A stretch of 64,000 bases of DNA from Brassica napus. Taxonomy: Eukaryota; Streptophyta; Magnoliopsida; Brassicales; Brassicaceae. Under the pieces are notes generated by a model. The model had not been told where the DNA came from. It was given only the letters and a program-made list of their open reading frames with translations, and did no database searches. Positions 23,101-33,111 of the stretch are shown here, one piece after another. The translations under genes and the position numbers were made by a program. The stretch spans positions 1 to 64,000 of the forward strand of contig NW_026014893.1 of assembly GCF_020379485.1 (NCBI RefSeq). Direction: 5' to 3'. How positions within the stretch are numbered: the first letter of the stretch is position 1; each line of letters opens with the position of its first letter.

Positions 23101-24204
23101 TACAACTCTCCTTTAGTGATTCCTTTTCCAATCATTTGGCTGCTCTCAATATCCTGAAACTTCACATCATTAGGACTGAATATAACATTGCAATTCAAAT
23201 CAGTTGTGCATTTCTTGACAGATAACAAGTTAGATGTGAAATCAGGCATATAGAAAGCTCTAGAGTTTTTATCAAACAGTTTCAAGTTCCCTATTCCTTT
23301 AATAGGTATTTATCTCCATTTGCAATCATAACATGTCCATTAGTTGGTTCTATATCCTTAATGAGGTTTGTATCACTAATCATGTGATGAGATGCACCAG
23401 AATCAACAATTAGTGGCTTAGGTATGTTGCTAGCAGTATGACATAGGTTCAACGGTGATCTGAATGCTTTAAGCTCATGATTCATTCTAGCATTTCTAGC
23501 AAAGGTGTACTCAGCTCTAGCATTTTCACTACTCTTAATGCTATTCATCCTAGCAATGTCAATGCAACATGGAGACGTATCTATAGTCCTAGCTATCATT
23601 GATGCACCAAAAGAGTACCCATGAATGTTACCATTCTCCTTGAGCATTTTGATGAGTGCATCCATCTCGGATCTCCTTATGAAGTCATGATCATTGCTGC
23701 GGATGTTAGGAGTTGCTGAGTATGTCACCATTGCCTTGCCATCACCCTCACGCCCCCCTCCTTCAGCTCCACGGTTAGATGGTCCTGCTCCATCAGGAAC
23801 CTTCCCAAATGCTTGGTGAACTCCATGTCTTCTTGAGACAGCCCATTGATTGCCTTTTTTACTTCCACACGGCTCAGATTGGAGGTGTTTCCATACACCT
23901 TCTTCAGTGTGTCCCACAGCTCCTTGGCTGTCTCACAGTAGCTATAAGCATCCAGTATAGCTGGCTCCAATGAGGCATGGAGAACTGACATCACCATCAT
24001 GTCTTCTTGCTGCCACTTCTCAGCTTCACTCTCCGAGACACTCTCCTTGTCTCCTCCTTGGGTAATCAGTTTAGGAGCCTCACCGGATGTGATGTGCTTC
24101 CATAAACCTTTGCTCCCCACAGCAGTCTTCACCATCCTAGACCATACTAGGTAGTTACTTCCCTTGAAACTCACCGCAACCTTCATCTTCATCCCGCTTT
24201 CCAT
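20103..24204 (-). pseudogene. RT8/RT9 minus-strand gag-pol, broken
   Basis: The gag start MESGMKMKVAVSFKG (24204) is open to HLGRF, where about 300 bp of gag, including the zinc knuckle, is deleted (near 23795). Protease VDSGASHHMISD, integrase HSDVW, RSDNGGE and [10 protein letters not shown], the linker, RT ([23 protein letters not shown]) and RNase H to LGKRRS follow. Frame breaks lie near 23288, 21330 and 20965. In the inversion model, the gag end derives from RT9 and the RNase H end from RT8. Confidence 0.87.
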
Positions 24205-24461
24205 CTTCAACAGCTTCACTTCAATAGCTTGTAAAAGACTTGATCTTGGACCTCAGACTCGCAACACCAGCTTCACCACGGTGTATCTTGTCTTGTATCT
24301 TCAAAGAACCTCCAAAGAACTAGAAAAGATCTCCCAAAAAGTAGCTGAAACCCTTGTGATGTCGAATCTCTTAAGAACACTCCAAACACACTCACTTGAT
24401 CTCTTAAAGCTTCAAGGTTGAATCTTTAAGAGAAACACCACGGAACTCAGATTGAAATGAA

Positions 24462-24477
24462 CCTGGCTCTGATACCA
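24462..24477 (-). other. PBS of inner element RT9
   Basis: CCTGGCTCTGATACCA next to LTR 24478-25065. Confidence 0.9.
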
Positions 24478-25065
24478 TATAAGTTTGAGAAATGTAAAGT
24501 ATAATCTGAGTTTAGAAGAGAATATGAGATAGATTAAGGTAGAATGGGAGATTATGAGACTAATGGAGAATCATTGTGAAATGTGTAGAGAGATTTAGTG
24601 ATTAGAACTGTCTGATCTTATTAATGATGAGCTCACAACTTATATAGGTCCATACACATTAGGGTTTCGAAATCATAAGGATAAGAAAGCATGTAGAGTC
24701 AAAGATGAGCTGGTGCTTTAGTTTGAATCGGCCAATGATAGTCTCCACACGTTTGAAGCATCTTCTTGATCCAAGACTAGATGCTCTTCCTTTCCAGCTC
24801 TTGCCAGCCTGTCCTAGCTGTCAAGCCGTGCCTCCCTTATCCTCTCCAATGTTCGGATAAGGCTTTGGTCAAGTGTAACTTCAAGTCGGTCCATGTAAGT
24901 TACCCGGAGAGTTACTTGGCCGCTTTTACCTTTGTACGGCCAATGGTACGGCCTATCCGTCCGTACCATCCCTATCAGCTCATTCCTCCTCTTAACTCCT
25001 TGCTCTCTCTTTATGTTCTCAACTCCTTTGTGTCTTTACCTCAAATGCCTCAACTCATCTCAACA
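24478..25065 (-). repeat. RT9 5' LTR, now in minus orientation (588 bp)
   Basis: Same subfamily as 19374-19961. It is followed by TCTGA (25066-25070) and a plus-strand gag tail, so it does not end in ordinary flanking sequence. Confidence 0.9.
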
Positions 25066-28000
25066 TCTGATGGAGCAGGACCATCTAACCGTGGAGCTGA
25101 AGGAGAGGGGCGTGAGGGTGATGGCAAGGCAAAGGTGACATACTCAGCAACTCCTAACATCCACAGCAATGATCATGACTTCATAAGGAGATCCGAGATG
25201 GATGCACTCATCAAAATGCTCAAGGAGAATGGTAACATTCATGGGTACTCTTTTGGTGCATCAATGATAGCTAGGACTATAGATACGTCTCCATGTGGCA
25301 TTGACATTGCTAGGATGAATAGCATTAAGAGTAGTGAAAATGCTAGAGCTGAGTACACCTTTGCTAGAAATGCTAGAATGAATCATGAGCTTAAAGCATT
25401 CAGATCACCGTTGAACCTATGTCATACTGCTAGCAACATAACTAAGCCACTAATTGTTGATTCTGGTGCATCTCATCACATGATTAGTGATACAAACCTC
25501 ATTAAGGATATAGAACCAACTAATGGACATGTTATGATTGCAAATGGAGATAAAATACCTATTAAAGGAATAGGGAACTTGAAACTGTTTGATAAAAACT
25601 CTAGAGCTTTCTATATGCCTGATTTCACAACTAACTTGTTATCTGTCAAGAAATGCACAACTGATTTGAATTGCAATGTTATATTCAGTCCTAATGATGT
25701 GAAGCTTCAGGATATTGAGAGCAGCCAAATGATTGGAAAAGGAATCACTAAAGGAGAGTTGTATTTGCTTGAAGAACTTGATCCTGTTTCCAATTACAAC
25801 TGCTCATTTACTTCTGCTTCTAGTTTAAATAAAAATGCTTTGTGGCATGCTAGATTAGGACATCCTCATGGTAGGGCTTTGAACTTGATGTTACCAGGTG
25901 TTTCATTTGAAAATAAGGATTGTGAAGCTTGCATTTTGGGCAAGCATTGTAAAACTGTTTTTGCAAACTCTACTACTGTTTATGATAAGTGCTTTGATCT
26001 TATACATTCTGATGTTTGGACTGCACCTTGCATATCTAGAGATAATCATAAATACTTTGTCACATTCATTGATGAAAAATCCAAATACACCTGGTTAACT
26101 TTAATCCCATCAAAAGATAGAGTGATAGATGCATTTAAGAACTTTCAAGCTTATGTGACTAACCATTATCATGCCAAGATTAAAATTTTTAGATCAGATA
26201 ATGGAGGAGAGTACACAAGCTATGCGTTCAAGAGCCATCTGAACCATCATGGGATCCTACATCAAACAAGCTGTCCTTATACTCCACAACAGAATGGGGT
26301 AGCTGAGAGGAAGAACAGGCACTTGACGGAGGTTGCTAGATCATTGATGTTTCAAGCCAATGTCCCAAAGAGATTTTGGAGTGATGCAGTTGCAACTGCA
26401 TGCTATTTGATCAACCGGATTCCCACCAAGGTGTTAAAGGATCAAGCACCATTTGAGGTTCTCAACAAGCACAAGCCATCAGTCGAGTACTTGAGAATAT
26501 TTGGGTGTTTCTGCTATGTGCTGGTACCAGGGGAGTTGAGAAACAAGTTAGAAGCAAGAAGCAGGAAGGCAATGTTCATTGGCTACTCAACAACTCAGAA
26601 AGGATACAAGTGTTATGATCCAGAAACTAGAAGAGTACTTGTATCTAGAGATGTGAAGTTCATTGAAGAAAGAGGGTACTATGAGGAGAAGAACCAAGAA
26701 GAATTGAAGGATCTCACATCAGATAAAGCTGGAGTCTTAAGGACTATCTTGGAAGGCCTCGGTATCAAGATGAACCAGGATCAGTCCACAAGAAGTGGAA
26801 GACAAGAAGAGAGCTCAACTGAACCAAGTAGAGCTGCTCAAACACCTCACCTTGATCATGAGGGGGGAAGTGAACCTGAAACTCAAGAAAATGGCCAAGA
26901 AGGAGTCGGCTTGAGTGAAGAAGGAGAAGAGTTCAACTCAGGTTCTCATCATCAAGGTGAGCAAGACCAAGGAGATGAAGAACATGAAAGTGAAGCACAA
27001 GAACCGCATATACAAGCTGAGCCGGTTCAAGAGCAAGAACAACCAGTTTTGAGGAGAAGCACAAGGCTGAGAAAGGATCCTTCCTCTTGGGTAAACACGC
27101 GAGTGTACTACAATGCCCAAGCTGTGGAGCATCCTTCTCAGGTTGTGTGTTCCTTTGCTCAATACCCTGAAGAACATTGTGCCTTCATGGTTAACTTGGA
27201 TGAGAACTACATCCCAAGAAGCTATGAAGAAGCAATCATGGATAAAGAATGGAAGGAGTCAGTTGGAGCTGAGGCAGGAGCTATGATCAAGAATGATACA
27301 TGGTATGAAAGTGAGTTACCAAAAGGGAAGAAGGCTGTGACTAGTAGATGGATATTCACAATCAAGTATAAGGCTGATGGAAAGATTGAGAGGAAGAAGT
27401 CACGGCTAGTTGCAAGAGGTTTCACTCAAACTTATGGAGAAGATTACATAGAAACCTTTGCACCAGTAGCTAAACTACACACAATCCGGATTGTGTTAAG
27501 CTTGGCTGTGAATCTTGGATGGGGGTTATGGCAAATGGATGTGAAGAATGCATTCCTACAAGGTGAACTTGAGGATGAAGTGTATATGCATCCACCTCCA
27601 GGCCTTGAACACTTAGTGAAGAGAGGGAATGTGTTGAGATTGAAGAAAGCTATCTATGGGCTGAAGCAATCACCAAGAGCTTGGTACAACAAGCTGAGCA
27701 CTACTCTCAATGGCCGAGGCTTCAAGAAGTCTGAACTAGATCACACTCTCTTCACACTCACAACTCCCTCAGGTATGATTGAACTCCTTGTGTATGTTGA
27801 TGATATCATTATCACAGGAAGTGATAAGGAAGGTATCATAGCAACCAAGGAGTTCCTTAAATCCATGTTTGAGATTAAAGACTTGGGAGAAATGAAATAC
27901 TTTCTTGGAATTGAGATATGTAGATCCAAGGAAGGTTTATTCATGTCCCAAAGGAAGTATACACTTGATCTTTTGAAAGGTGCAGGTGCTTATGGAGGCA

Positions 28001-28836
28001 AGACAGCAAGGATGCCTATGGAGGATGGCTACAAAGTCCCACGAGAGGGGGAGATTGAAGACAGCAAACCTTATCAGGATCCTAAACTCTATAGAAAACT
28101 AGTTGGTAAATTGATTTATCTTACCATAACTAGACCTGATATTTGTTTTGCTGTGAATCAGGTGAGTCAACACATGCAAGTGCCTAAGGAGCATCACTGG
28201 CGCATGGTGGAGAGAATCCTGATGTATCTCAATGGCTCACCTGATCAAGGAGTATGGATGGGTTGCAATGGGAGCACTGAAGTGGTTGGATACTGTGATG
28301 CGGATTGGACCGGTGATAGAGCAGACAGGAGATCAACCACAGGCTATTGCACATTCATTGGAGGTAACTTGGTTACATGGAAGAGTAAGAAGCAGAAGGT
28401 GGTCTCTTGCTCAAGCGCAGAAGCTGAGTATAGAGCTATGCTGAAGCTTACCAACGAGCTGGTGTGGATCAAAGGCATCTTGAAGCATTTGGAGATTGAT
28501 CAAGCCACGCCAATGACAATGCATTGTGATAACCAAGCAGCTATCCACATTGCCTCCAACTCGGTGTTCCATGAGAGAACCAAGCACATTGAAGTTGATT
28601 GCCACAAGGTGAGGCAGATGATCATCCTAGGAGTCATCTTGCCATGCTACACAAGGAGTGAAGATCAGTTGGCTGATGTGTTCACCAAGGCTGCAAGACA
28701 GAAGACAATGGAGTCCATTCACATCAGGTTGGGCCTCATTGATCTTGGGAAGAGAAGGAGCAGATCCCCTTTGGCTGTGAGGTCTTTACTCTTTTTCCCT
28801 CATCAAGGTTTTGTCCCAATGGGTTTTCCTTGGTGA
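25066..28836 (+). CDS. RT8/RT9 plus-strand gag tail-pol, open frame
   Basis: Open from GAGPSNRGAEGEGREG (just after the gag zinc-knuckle region) through protease VDSGASHHMISD, HHCC, integrase D,D35E ([22 protein letters not shown]), RT ([23 protein letters not shown]) and RNase H (GYCDADWTGD, SSAEAEYRA, HCDNQAA). The normal stop after LGKRRS is lost (TGA to AGA near 28761), adding about 24 residues to 28836. The frame also runs backwards into the neighbouring LTR (from 24781), which is not protein. It lacks its gag N-terminus and start codon. Confidence 0.85.
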   Translation, partial: SDGAGPSNRGAEGEGREGDGKAKVTYSATPNIHSNDHDFIRRSEMDALIKMLKENGNIHGYSFGASMIARTIDTSPCGIDIARMNSIKSSENARAEYTFARNARMNHELKAFRSPLNLCHTASNITKPLIVDSGASHHMISDTNLIKDIEPTNGHVMIANGDKIPIKGIGNLKLFDKNSRAFYMPDFTTNLLSVKKCTTDLNCNVIFSPNDVKLQDIESSQMIGKGITKGELYLLEELDPVSNYNCSFTSASSLNKNALWHARLGHPHGRALNLMLPGVSFENKDCEACILGKHCKTVFANSTTVYDKCFDLIHSDVWTAPCISRDNHKYFVTFIDEKSKYTWLTLIPSKDRVIDAFKNFQAYVTNHYHAKIKIFRSDNGGEYTSYAFKSHLNHHGILHQTSCPYTPQQNGVAERKNRHLTEVARSLMFQANVPKRFWSDAVATACYLINRIPTKVLKDQAPFEVLNKHKPSVEYLRIFGCFCYVLVPGELRNKLEARSRKAMFIGYSTTQKGYKCYDPETRRVLVSRDVKFIEERGYYEEKNQEELKDLTSDKAGVLRTILEGLGIKMNQDQSTRSGRQEESSTEPSRAAQTPHLDHEGGSEPETQENGQEGVGLSEEGEEFNSGSHHQGEQDQGDEEHESEAQEPHIQAEPVQEQEQPVLRRSTRLRKDPSSWVNTRVYYNAQAVEHPSQVVCSFAQYPEEHCAFMVNLDENYIPRSYEEAIMDKEWKESVGAEAGAMIKNDTWYESELPKGKKAVTSRWIFTIKYKADGKIERKKSRLVARGFTQTYGEDYIETFAPVAKLHTIRIVLSLAVNLGWGLWQMDVKNAFLQGELEDEVYMHPPPGLEHLVKRGNVLRLKKAIYGLKQSPRAWYNKLSTTLNGRGFKKSELDHTLFTLTTPSGMIELLVYVDDIIITGSDKEGIIATKEFLKSMFEIKDLGEMKYFLGIEICRSKEGLFMSQRKYTLDLLKGAGAYGGKTARMPMEDGYKVPREGEIEDSKPYQDPKLYRKLVGKLIYLTITRPDICFAVNQVSQHMQVPKEHHWRMVERILMYLNGSPDQGVWMGCNGSTEVVGYCDADWTGDRADRRSTTGYCTFIGGNLVTWKSKKQKVVSCSSAEAEYRAMLKLTNELVWIKGILKHLEIDQATPMTMHCDNQAAIHIASNSVFHERTKHIEVDCHKVRQMIILGVILPCYTRSEDQLADVFTKAARQKTMESIHIRLGLIDLGKRRSRSPLAVRSLLFFPHQGFVPMGFPW

Positions 28837-28838
28837 GG
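28798..28838 (+). other. Conserved stem-loop upstream of PPT (RT9)
   Basis: CCTCATCAAGG (28798-28808) pairs with CCTTGGTGAGG (28828-28838), family II variant; CCCAATGGG in the loop. The stop-loss extension of the ORF runs over it. Confidence 0.68.
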
Positions 28839-28890
28839 TTTTTAATGAGGAAGATCTCATGGCTGTCCAAGCTTACACTTTCACAAAGCT

Positions 28891-28905
28891 AAGCTTGAGG
28901 GGGAG
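28891..28905 (+). other. Polypurine tract, RT9
   Basis: AAGCTTGAGGGGGAG before the LTR. Confidence 0.9.
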
Positions 28906-29493
28906 TGTTGAGATGAGTTGAGGCATTTGAGGTAAAGACACAAAGGAGTTGAGAACATAAAGAGAGAGCAAGGAGTTAAGAGGAGGAATGAGCTGATAGG
29001 GATGGTACGGACGGATAGGCCGTACCATTGGCCGTACAAAGGTAAAAGCGGCCAAGTAACTCTCCGGGTAACATACATGGACCGACTTGAAGTTACACTT
29101 GACCAAAGCCTTATCCGAACGTTGGAGAGGATAAGGGAGGCGCGGCTTGACAGCTAGGACAGGCTGGCAAGAGCTGGAAAGGAAGAGCATCTAGTCTTGG
29201 ATCAAGAAGATGCTTCAAACGTGTGGAGACTATCATTGGCCGATTCAAACTAAAGCACCAGCTCATCTTTGACTCTACATGCTTTCTTATCCTTATGATT
29301 TCGAAACACTAATGTGTATGGACCTATATAAGTTGTGAGCTCATCATTAATAAGATCAGACAGTTCTAATCACTAAATCTCTCTACACATTTCACAATGA
29401 TTCTCCATTAGTCTCATAATCTCACATTCTACCTTAATCTATCTCATATTCTCTTCTAAACTCAGATTATACTTTACATTTCTCAAACTTATA
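28906..29493 (+). repeat. RT9 3' LTR (588 bp)
   Basis: TGTTGAGATGAGTTGAGG to CTCAAACTTATA, plus orientation, with GTAC cores at 29005, 29022 and 29034. Followed by TCAGA (29494-29498) and minus-strand RT8 gag. Confidence 0.9.
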
Positions 29494-30349
29494 TCAGATA
29501 CATGCGCCCTTGCCTCCCTTTCCTTCATGAACTTCGCCGGCTTCAAATGAGGATGGAGTATCCAGCATTGGCTCTTCTTGTGTCCATACTTCTTGCATGA
29601 TCACAATTGCCATTGAACTTTCTATCCTCATACTTGCCGTGAGCTGCTTTGTTGGCTTGTGGAGTCTCTTCATGATCAGATCGCACAGCATTTGCAAGAG
29701 ACAGCTCTCCCTTGCCTCCAAACAAGCCAATGGAGCCTTGCTCCTTTTGTATCTGAGCGCACGCCTCCTCTAGATCAGGGAGCTTCTCGGACCTCAACAT
29801 GTGCTGGATTAGACCAGTGTAGCTTGGATTCAGCGTGAGTAAGAGTCCAAAGACCTTGTCCTGCTCACGCCTCTCGTTTAGGAGCTCCAGACCAAGTGTA
29901 CTAGGCCTTAGCATCTCCAACTCAGACCACAGTGACCGGAACCTTCCCAAATGCTTGGTGAACTCCATGTCTTCTTGAGACAACCCATTGATTGCCTTTT
30001 TTACTTCAAACACACTGCTCAGATTGGAGGTGTTTCCATACACCTTCTTCAGTGTGTCCCACAGCTCCTTGGTTGTCTCACAGTAGCTATAAGCATCCAG
30101 TATAGCTGGCTCCAATGAGGCATGAAGAACTGACATCACCATCATGTCTTCTTGCTGCCACTTCTCAGCTTCACTCTCCGAGACACTCTCCTTGTCTCCT
30201 CCTTGGGTAATCAGTTTAGGAGCCTCACCGGATGTGATGTGCTTCCATAAACCCTTGCTCCCCACAGCAGTCTTCACCATCCTAGACCATACTAGGTAGT
30301 TACTTCCCTTGAAAGTCACCGCAACCTTCATCTTCATCCCGCTTTCCAT
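29494..30349 (-). pseudogene. RT8 gag N-terminal part
   Basis: MESGMKMKVAVTFKG (ATG 30349) through VFEVKKAINGL, LWSELEMLRP and the zinc-knuckle region. One base is missing near 29599: CDHC becomes CDHARS, so the frame is lost in the knuckle. The segment ends at Arg-Ala-His-Val-Ser, where RT9 inserted. It continues, inverted, at 25066. Confidence 0.86.
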
Positions 30350-30606
30350 CTTCAACAGCTTCACTTCAATAGCTTGTAAAAGACTTGATCTTGGACCTCA
30401 GACTCGCAACACCAGCTTCACCACGGTGTATCTTGTCTTGTATCTTCAAAGAACCTCCAAAGAACTAGAAAAGATCTCCCAAAAAGTAGCTGAAACCCTT
30501 GTGATGTCGAATCTCTCAAGAAAACTCCAAACACACTCACTTGATCTCTTAAAGCTTCAAGGTTGAATCTTTAAGAGAAACACCACGGAACTCAGATTGA
30601 AATGAA

Positions 30607-30622
30607 CCTAGCTCTGATACCA
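30607..30622 (-). other. PBS, RT8 (one mismatch)
   Basis: CCTAGCTCTGATACCA beside LTR 30623-31210. Confidence 0.87.
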
Positions 30623-31210
30623 TATAAGTTTGAGAAATGTAAAGTATAATCTGAGTTTAGAAGAGAATATGAGATAGATTAAGGTAGAATGGGAGATTAT
30701 GAGACTAATGGAGAATCATTGTGAAATGTGTAGAGAGATTTAGTGATTAGAACTGTCTGATCTTATTAATGATGAGCTCACAACTTATATAGGTCCATAC
30801 ACATTAGGGTTTCGAAATCATAAGGATAAGAAAGCATGTAGAGTCAAAGATGAGCTGGTGCTTTAGTTTGAATCGGCCAATGATAGTCTCCACACGTTTG
30901 AAGCATCTTCTTGATCCAAGACTAGATGCTCTTCCTTTCCAGCTCTTGCCAGCCTGTCCTAGCTGTCAAGCCGCGCCTCCCTTATCCTCTCCAACGTTCG
31001 GATAAGGCTTTGGTCAAGTGTAACTTCAAGTCGGTCCATGTAAGTTACCCGGAGAGTTACTTGGCCGCTTTTACCTTTGTACGGCCAATGGTACGGCCTA
31101 TCCGTCCGTACCATCCCTATCAGCTCATTCCTCCTCTTAACTCCTTGCTCTCTCTTTATGTTCTCAACTTTTTTGTGTCTTTACCTCAAATTCCTCAACT
31201 CATCTCAACA
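30623..31210 (-). repeat. RT8 5' LTR (588 bp)
   Basis: Top strand TATAAGTTTGAG to CTCATCTCAACA, right flank GTGAT, which matches the left flank of 19374. Confidence 0.92.
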
Positions 31211-32014
31211 GTGATGTCAGTCCTTCATGCTTCTTTGGAGCCAGCTATCTTAGATGCTTATAGCTACTGTGAGACAGCCAAGGAGCTGTGGGATACTCTG
31301 AAGAAAGTGTATGGAAACACTTCCAACCTAAACCGAGTGTTTGAAGTCAAGAAGGCAATCAATGGGTTAACTCAAGATGACATGGAGTTCACTAAGCACT
31401 TGGGGAAGTTCAGGTCTCTTTGGTCTGAGTTGGAGATGCTGAGGCCAAGCAAGGTTGATCCAGAACTTCTAAATGAGAGGCGTGAGCAGGATAAGGTCTT
31501 TGGGTTGCTGCTCACACTGAATGCGAGTTACAATGGTCTCATCCAACACATGCTAAGGTCCGAGAAGCTACCTGATCTTGAGGATGTGTGTGCTCAGATA
31601 CAGAAGGAGCAGGGCTCAATGGGTTTGTTTGGAGGCAAGGGAGACTTATCTCTAGCAAATGCTGCGCAATCTGACCGAGAAGAGACTCCACAAGCCAACA
31701 AAGCTGGTTACAACAAGTATGAGGATAGGAAGTTTAATGGGAATTGTGATCATTGCAAGAAGCATGGACACAAGAAGAGTCAGTGCTGGATACTCCATCC
31801 CCACTTGAAGCCGGCTAAGTTCATGAAGGAGAGAGAGGCAAAAGAGCTCACATGACTGAAGGATCAAGCGGAGCAGGGCCATCTAACCGAGGAACGGAAG
31901 TGGAGAACCGTGAAGGAGATGGAAAGGCTTTGGTGACCTATACTGGAGCTATCAACCCCCGAGGCAATGATCAAGACTTCATCAGGAGATCCGAGATGGA
32001 TGCACTCATCAAAA
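31211..32014 (+). pseudogene. RT7 gag continuation
   Basis: Resumes RT7 gag at MSVLHASLEPAILDAYSYC, with VFEVKKAINGL, FRSLWSELEMLRP, RREQDKVFGLLLTLN and the zinc knuckle CDHCKKHGHKKSQC. A frameshift near 31845 gives a stop (TGA 31853-31855). The linker GAGPSNRGTEVENREG continues in another frame to 32014, where solo LTR RT10 is inserted. Confidence 0.87.
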
Positions 32015-32502
32015 TATACACTTTTGTGTATTAGCGTGTGTTTAAGAACAATCAGATTGTTTTGTGTAAGATTAAAGAGATTAAGAGAATAAGTAGAGAG
32101 AGAATAGAGAGAATACTCAAAACTCCATTAATTGATTTAATGTCTCAGATACAAGTTATATATGAAGAGATAAGGCTGGTACAAAGGGGATTTCGAAATG
32201 GGACTCAAAGCATGTGAAGTCAAAGCTAGCTGGATGGTTGAGAGGCTTCACATGCTTGGACAGGCTGTAAAGTAGCTTTTCCTTTCCAGTTATGACCAGA
32301 CCTTATCCAAACTGATCCTTTCTTATCCAGACTGCTCTTTGGCGTGATATACTCTCCTAAGTGTTGCAAGGTAACTTCCCAAGCCTTTAGCTTAGTTACC
32401 ACGGTAAAAACTAAAGTTACTGTGGTAAATCCCCAAAGTTACTGACTGCTTCAATACTCTTCCTTTATCAATGTATCCACTCTTTATCACCTCTTCTCAA
32501 CA
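32015..32502 (-). repeat. RT10: solo family III LTR (488 bp)
   Basis: Top strand TATACACTTTTGTG to CTTCTCAACA, flanked by CAAAA on both sides (32010-32014 and 32503-32507), with no internal region. It is nearly identical to the RT11 5' LTR (37410-37897) and shares its right-hand flank, so both come from one insertion. Confidence 0.92.
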
Positions 32503-32837
32503 CAAAATGCTCAAGGATAATGGTAACATTCATGGGTATTCATTTGGTGCATCTATGATTGCTAGAACTATAGAAATGACTCCTAATGTGGCTGAGATTG
32601 CTAGGATTGATAGTGAGACTGGAATTGAGCATTGCATTGATAGAAATGCTAGGATGAATGCATATAGATCACCAATTAGTATCTGCCATAGTGCTAGCAA
32701 TACATCCAAACCATTGATTATAGATTCTGGTGCATCTCATCATATGATTAGTGACACCAACCTGATTAAATATATAAAACCTACTAATGGATGTGTGATG
32801 ATTGCAAATGGAGATAAGATACCTATTAAAGGAATAG
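32503..32837 (+). pseudogene. RT7 linker-protease segment, copy 1
   Basis: 335 bp encoding KMLKDNGNIHGYSFGASMIARTIE to protease IIDSGASHHMISDTNLI and IANGDKIPIKGI. It then joins a truncated family III LTR at 32838. The same segment is repeated at 37898-38232. Confidence 0.88.
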
Positions 32838-32969
32838 ATAACTTCCCAAGCCTTTAGCTTAGTTACCACAGTAAAAACTAAAGTTACTATGGTAAATCCC
32901 CAAAGTTACTGACTGCTTCAATACTCTTCCTTTATCAATGTATCCACTCTTTATCACCTCTTCTCAACA
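32838..32969 (-). repeat. RT11 3' LTR, truncated (132 bp)
   Basis: Matches the last part of LTR 37410-37897 from TAACTTCCCAAGCC on. The join to RT7 at 32837/32838 shares at most about 3 bp (AGG) with both parents. Confidence 0.87.
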
Positions 32970-32984
32970 CTCCCCCTCAAGCTT
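32970..32984 (-). other. Polypurine tract, RT11
   Basis: CTCCCCCTCAAGCTT. Confidence 0.9.
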
Positions 32985-33038
32985 GAGCATGTAGAACAAG
33001 TCAAGCTTGGAAACCATGAAGACCTCCCTCATTAAAAA

Positions 33039-33079
33039 CCTCACCAAGGAAAACCCATTGGGATAAAACCTTGATGAGG
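33039..33079 (-). other. Conserved stem-loop upstream of PPT (RT11)
   Basis: Top-strand arms CCTCACCAAGG (33039-33049) and CCTTGATGAGG (33069-33079); loop CCCATTGGG. Confidence 0.68.
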
Positions 33080-33111
33080 GAAAAAGAGTGGAGACTCCAT
33101 GGTTAAGGGGC

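Larger units (their letters stand above)
19374..31210. mobile_element. RT8/RT9: inverted nested pair of family II elements
   Basis: The outer boundaries are LTRs 19374-19961 and 30623-31210 (both minus), flanked by GTGAT on both sides (19369-19373 and 31211-31215). Inside are a minus-strand gag-pol (24204-20103) with its own 5' LTR (24478-25065), then a plus-strand gag-end and pol (25066-28836) with a 3' LTR (28906-29493), then a minus-strand gag start (30349-29494). The junction bases are TCTGA (25066) and TCAGA (29494), an inverted target duplication. This is explained by RT9 inserting antisense in RT8, then inversion between their pol regions. Confidence 0.82.

Noticed and set aside
24781..25065. 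N-terminal 95 codons of the long plus-strand frame (MLFLSSSCQPV...)
   Set aside because: They lie within a minus-oriented LTR; the same frame recurs in the other LTR copies and does not resemble gag. It is chance read-through.
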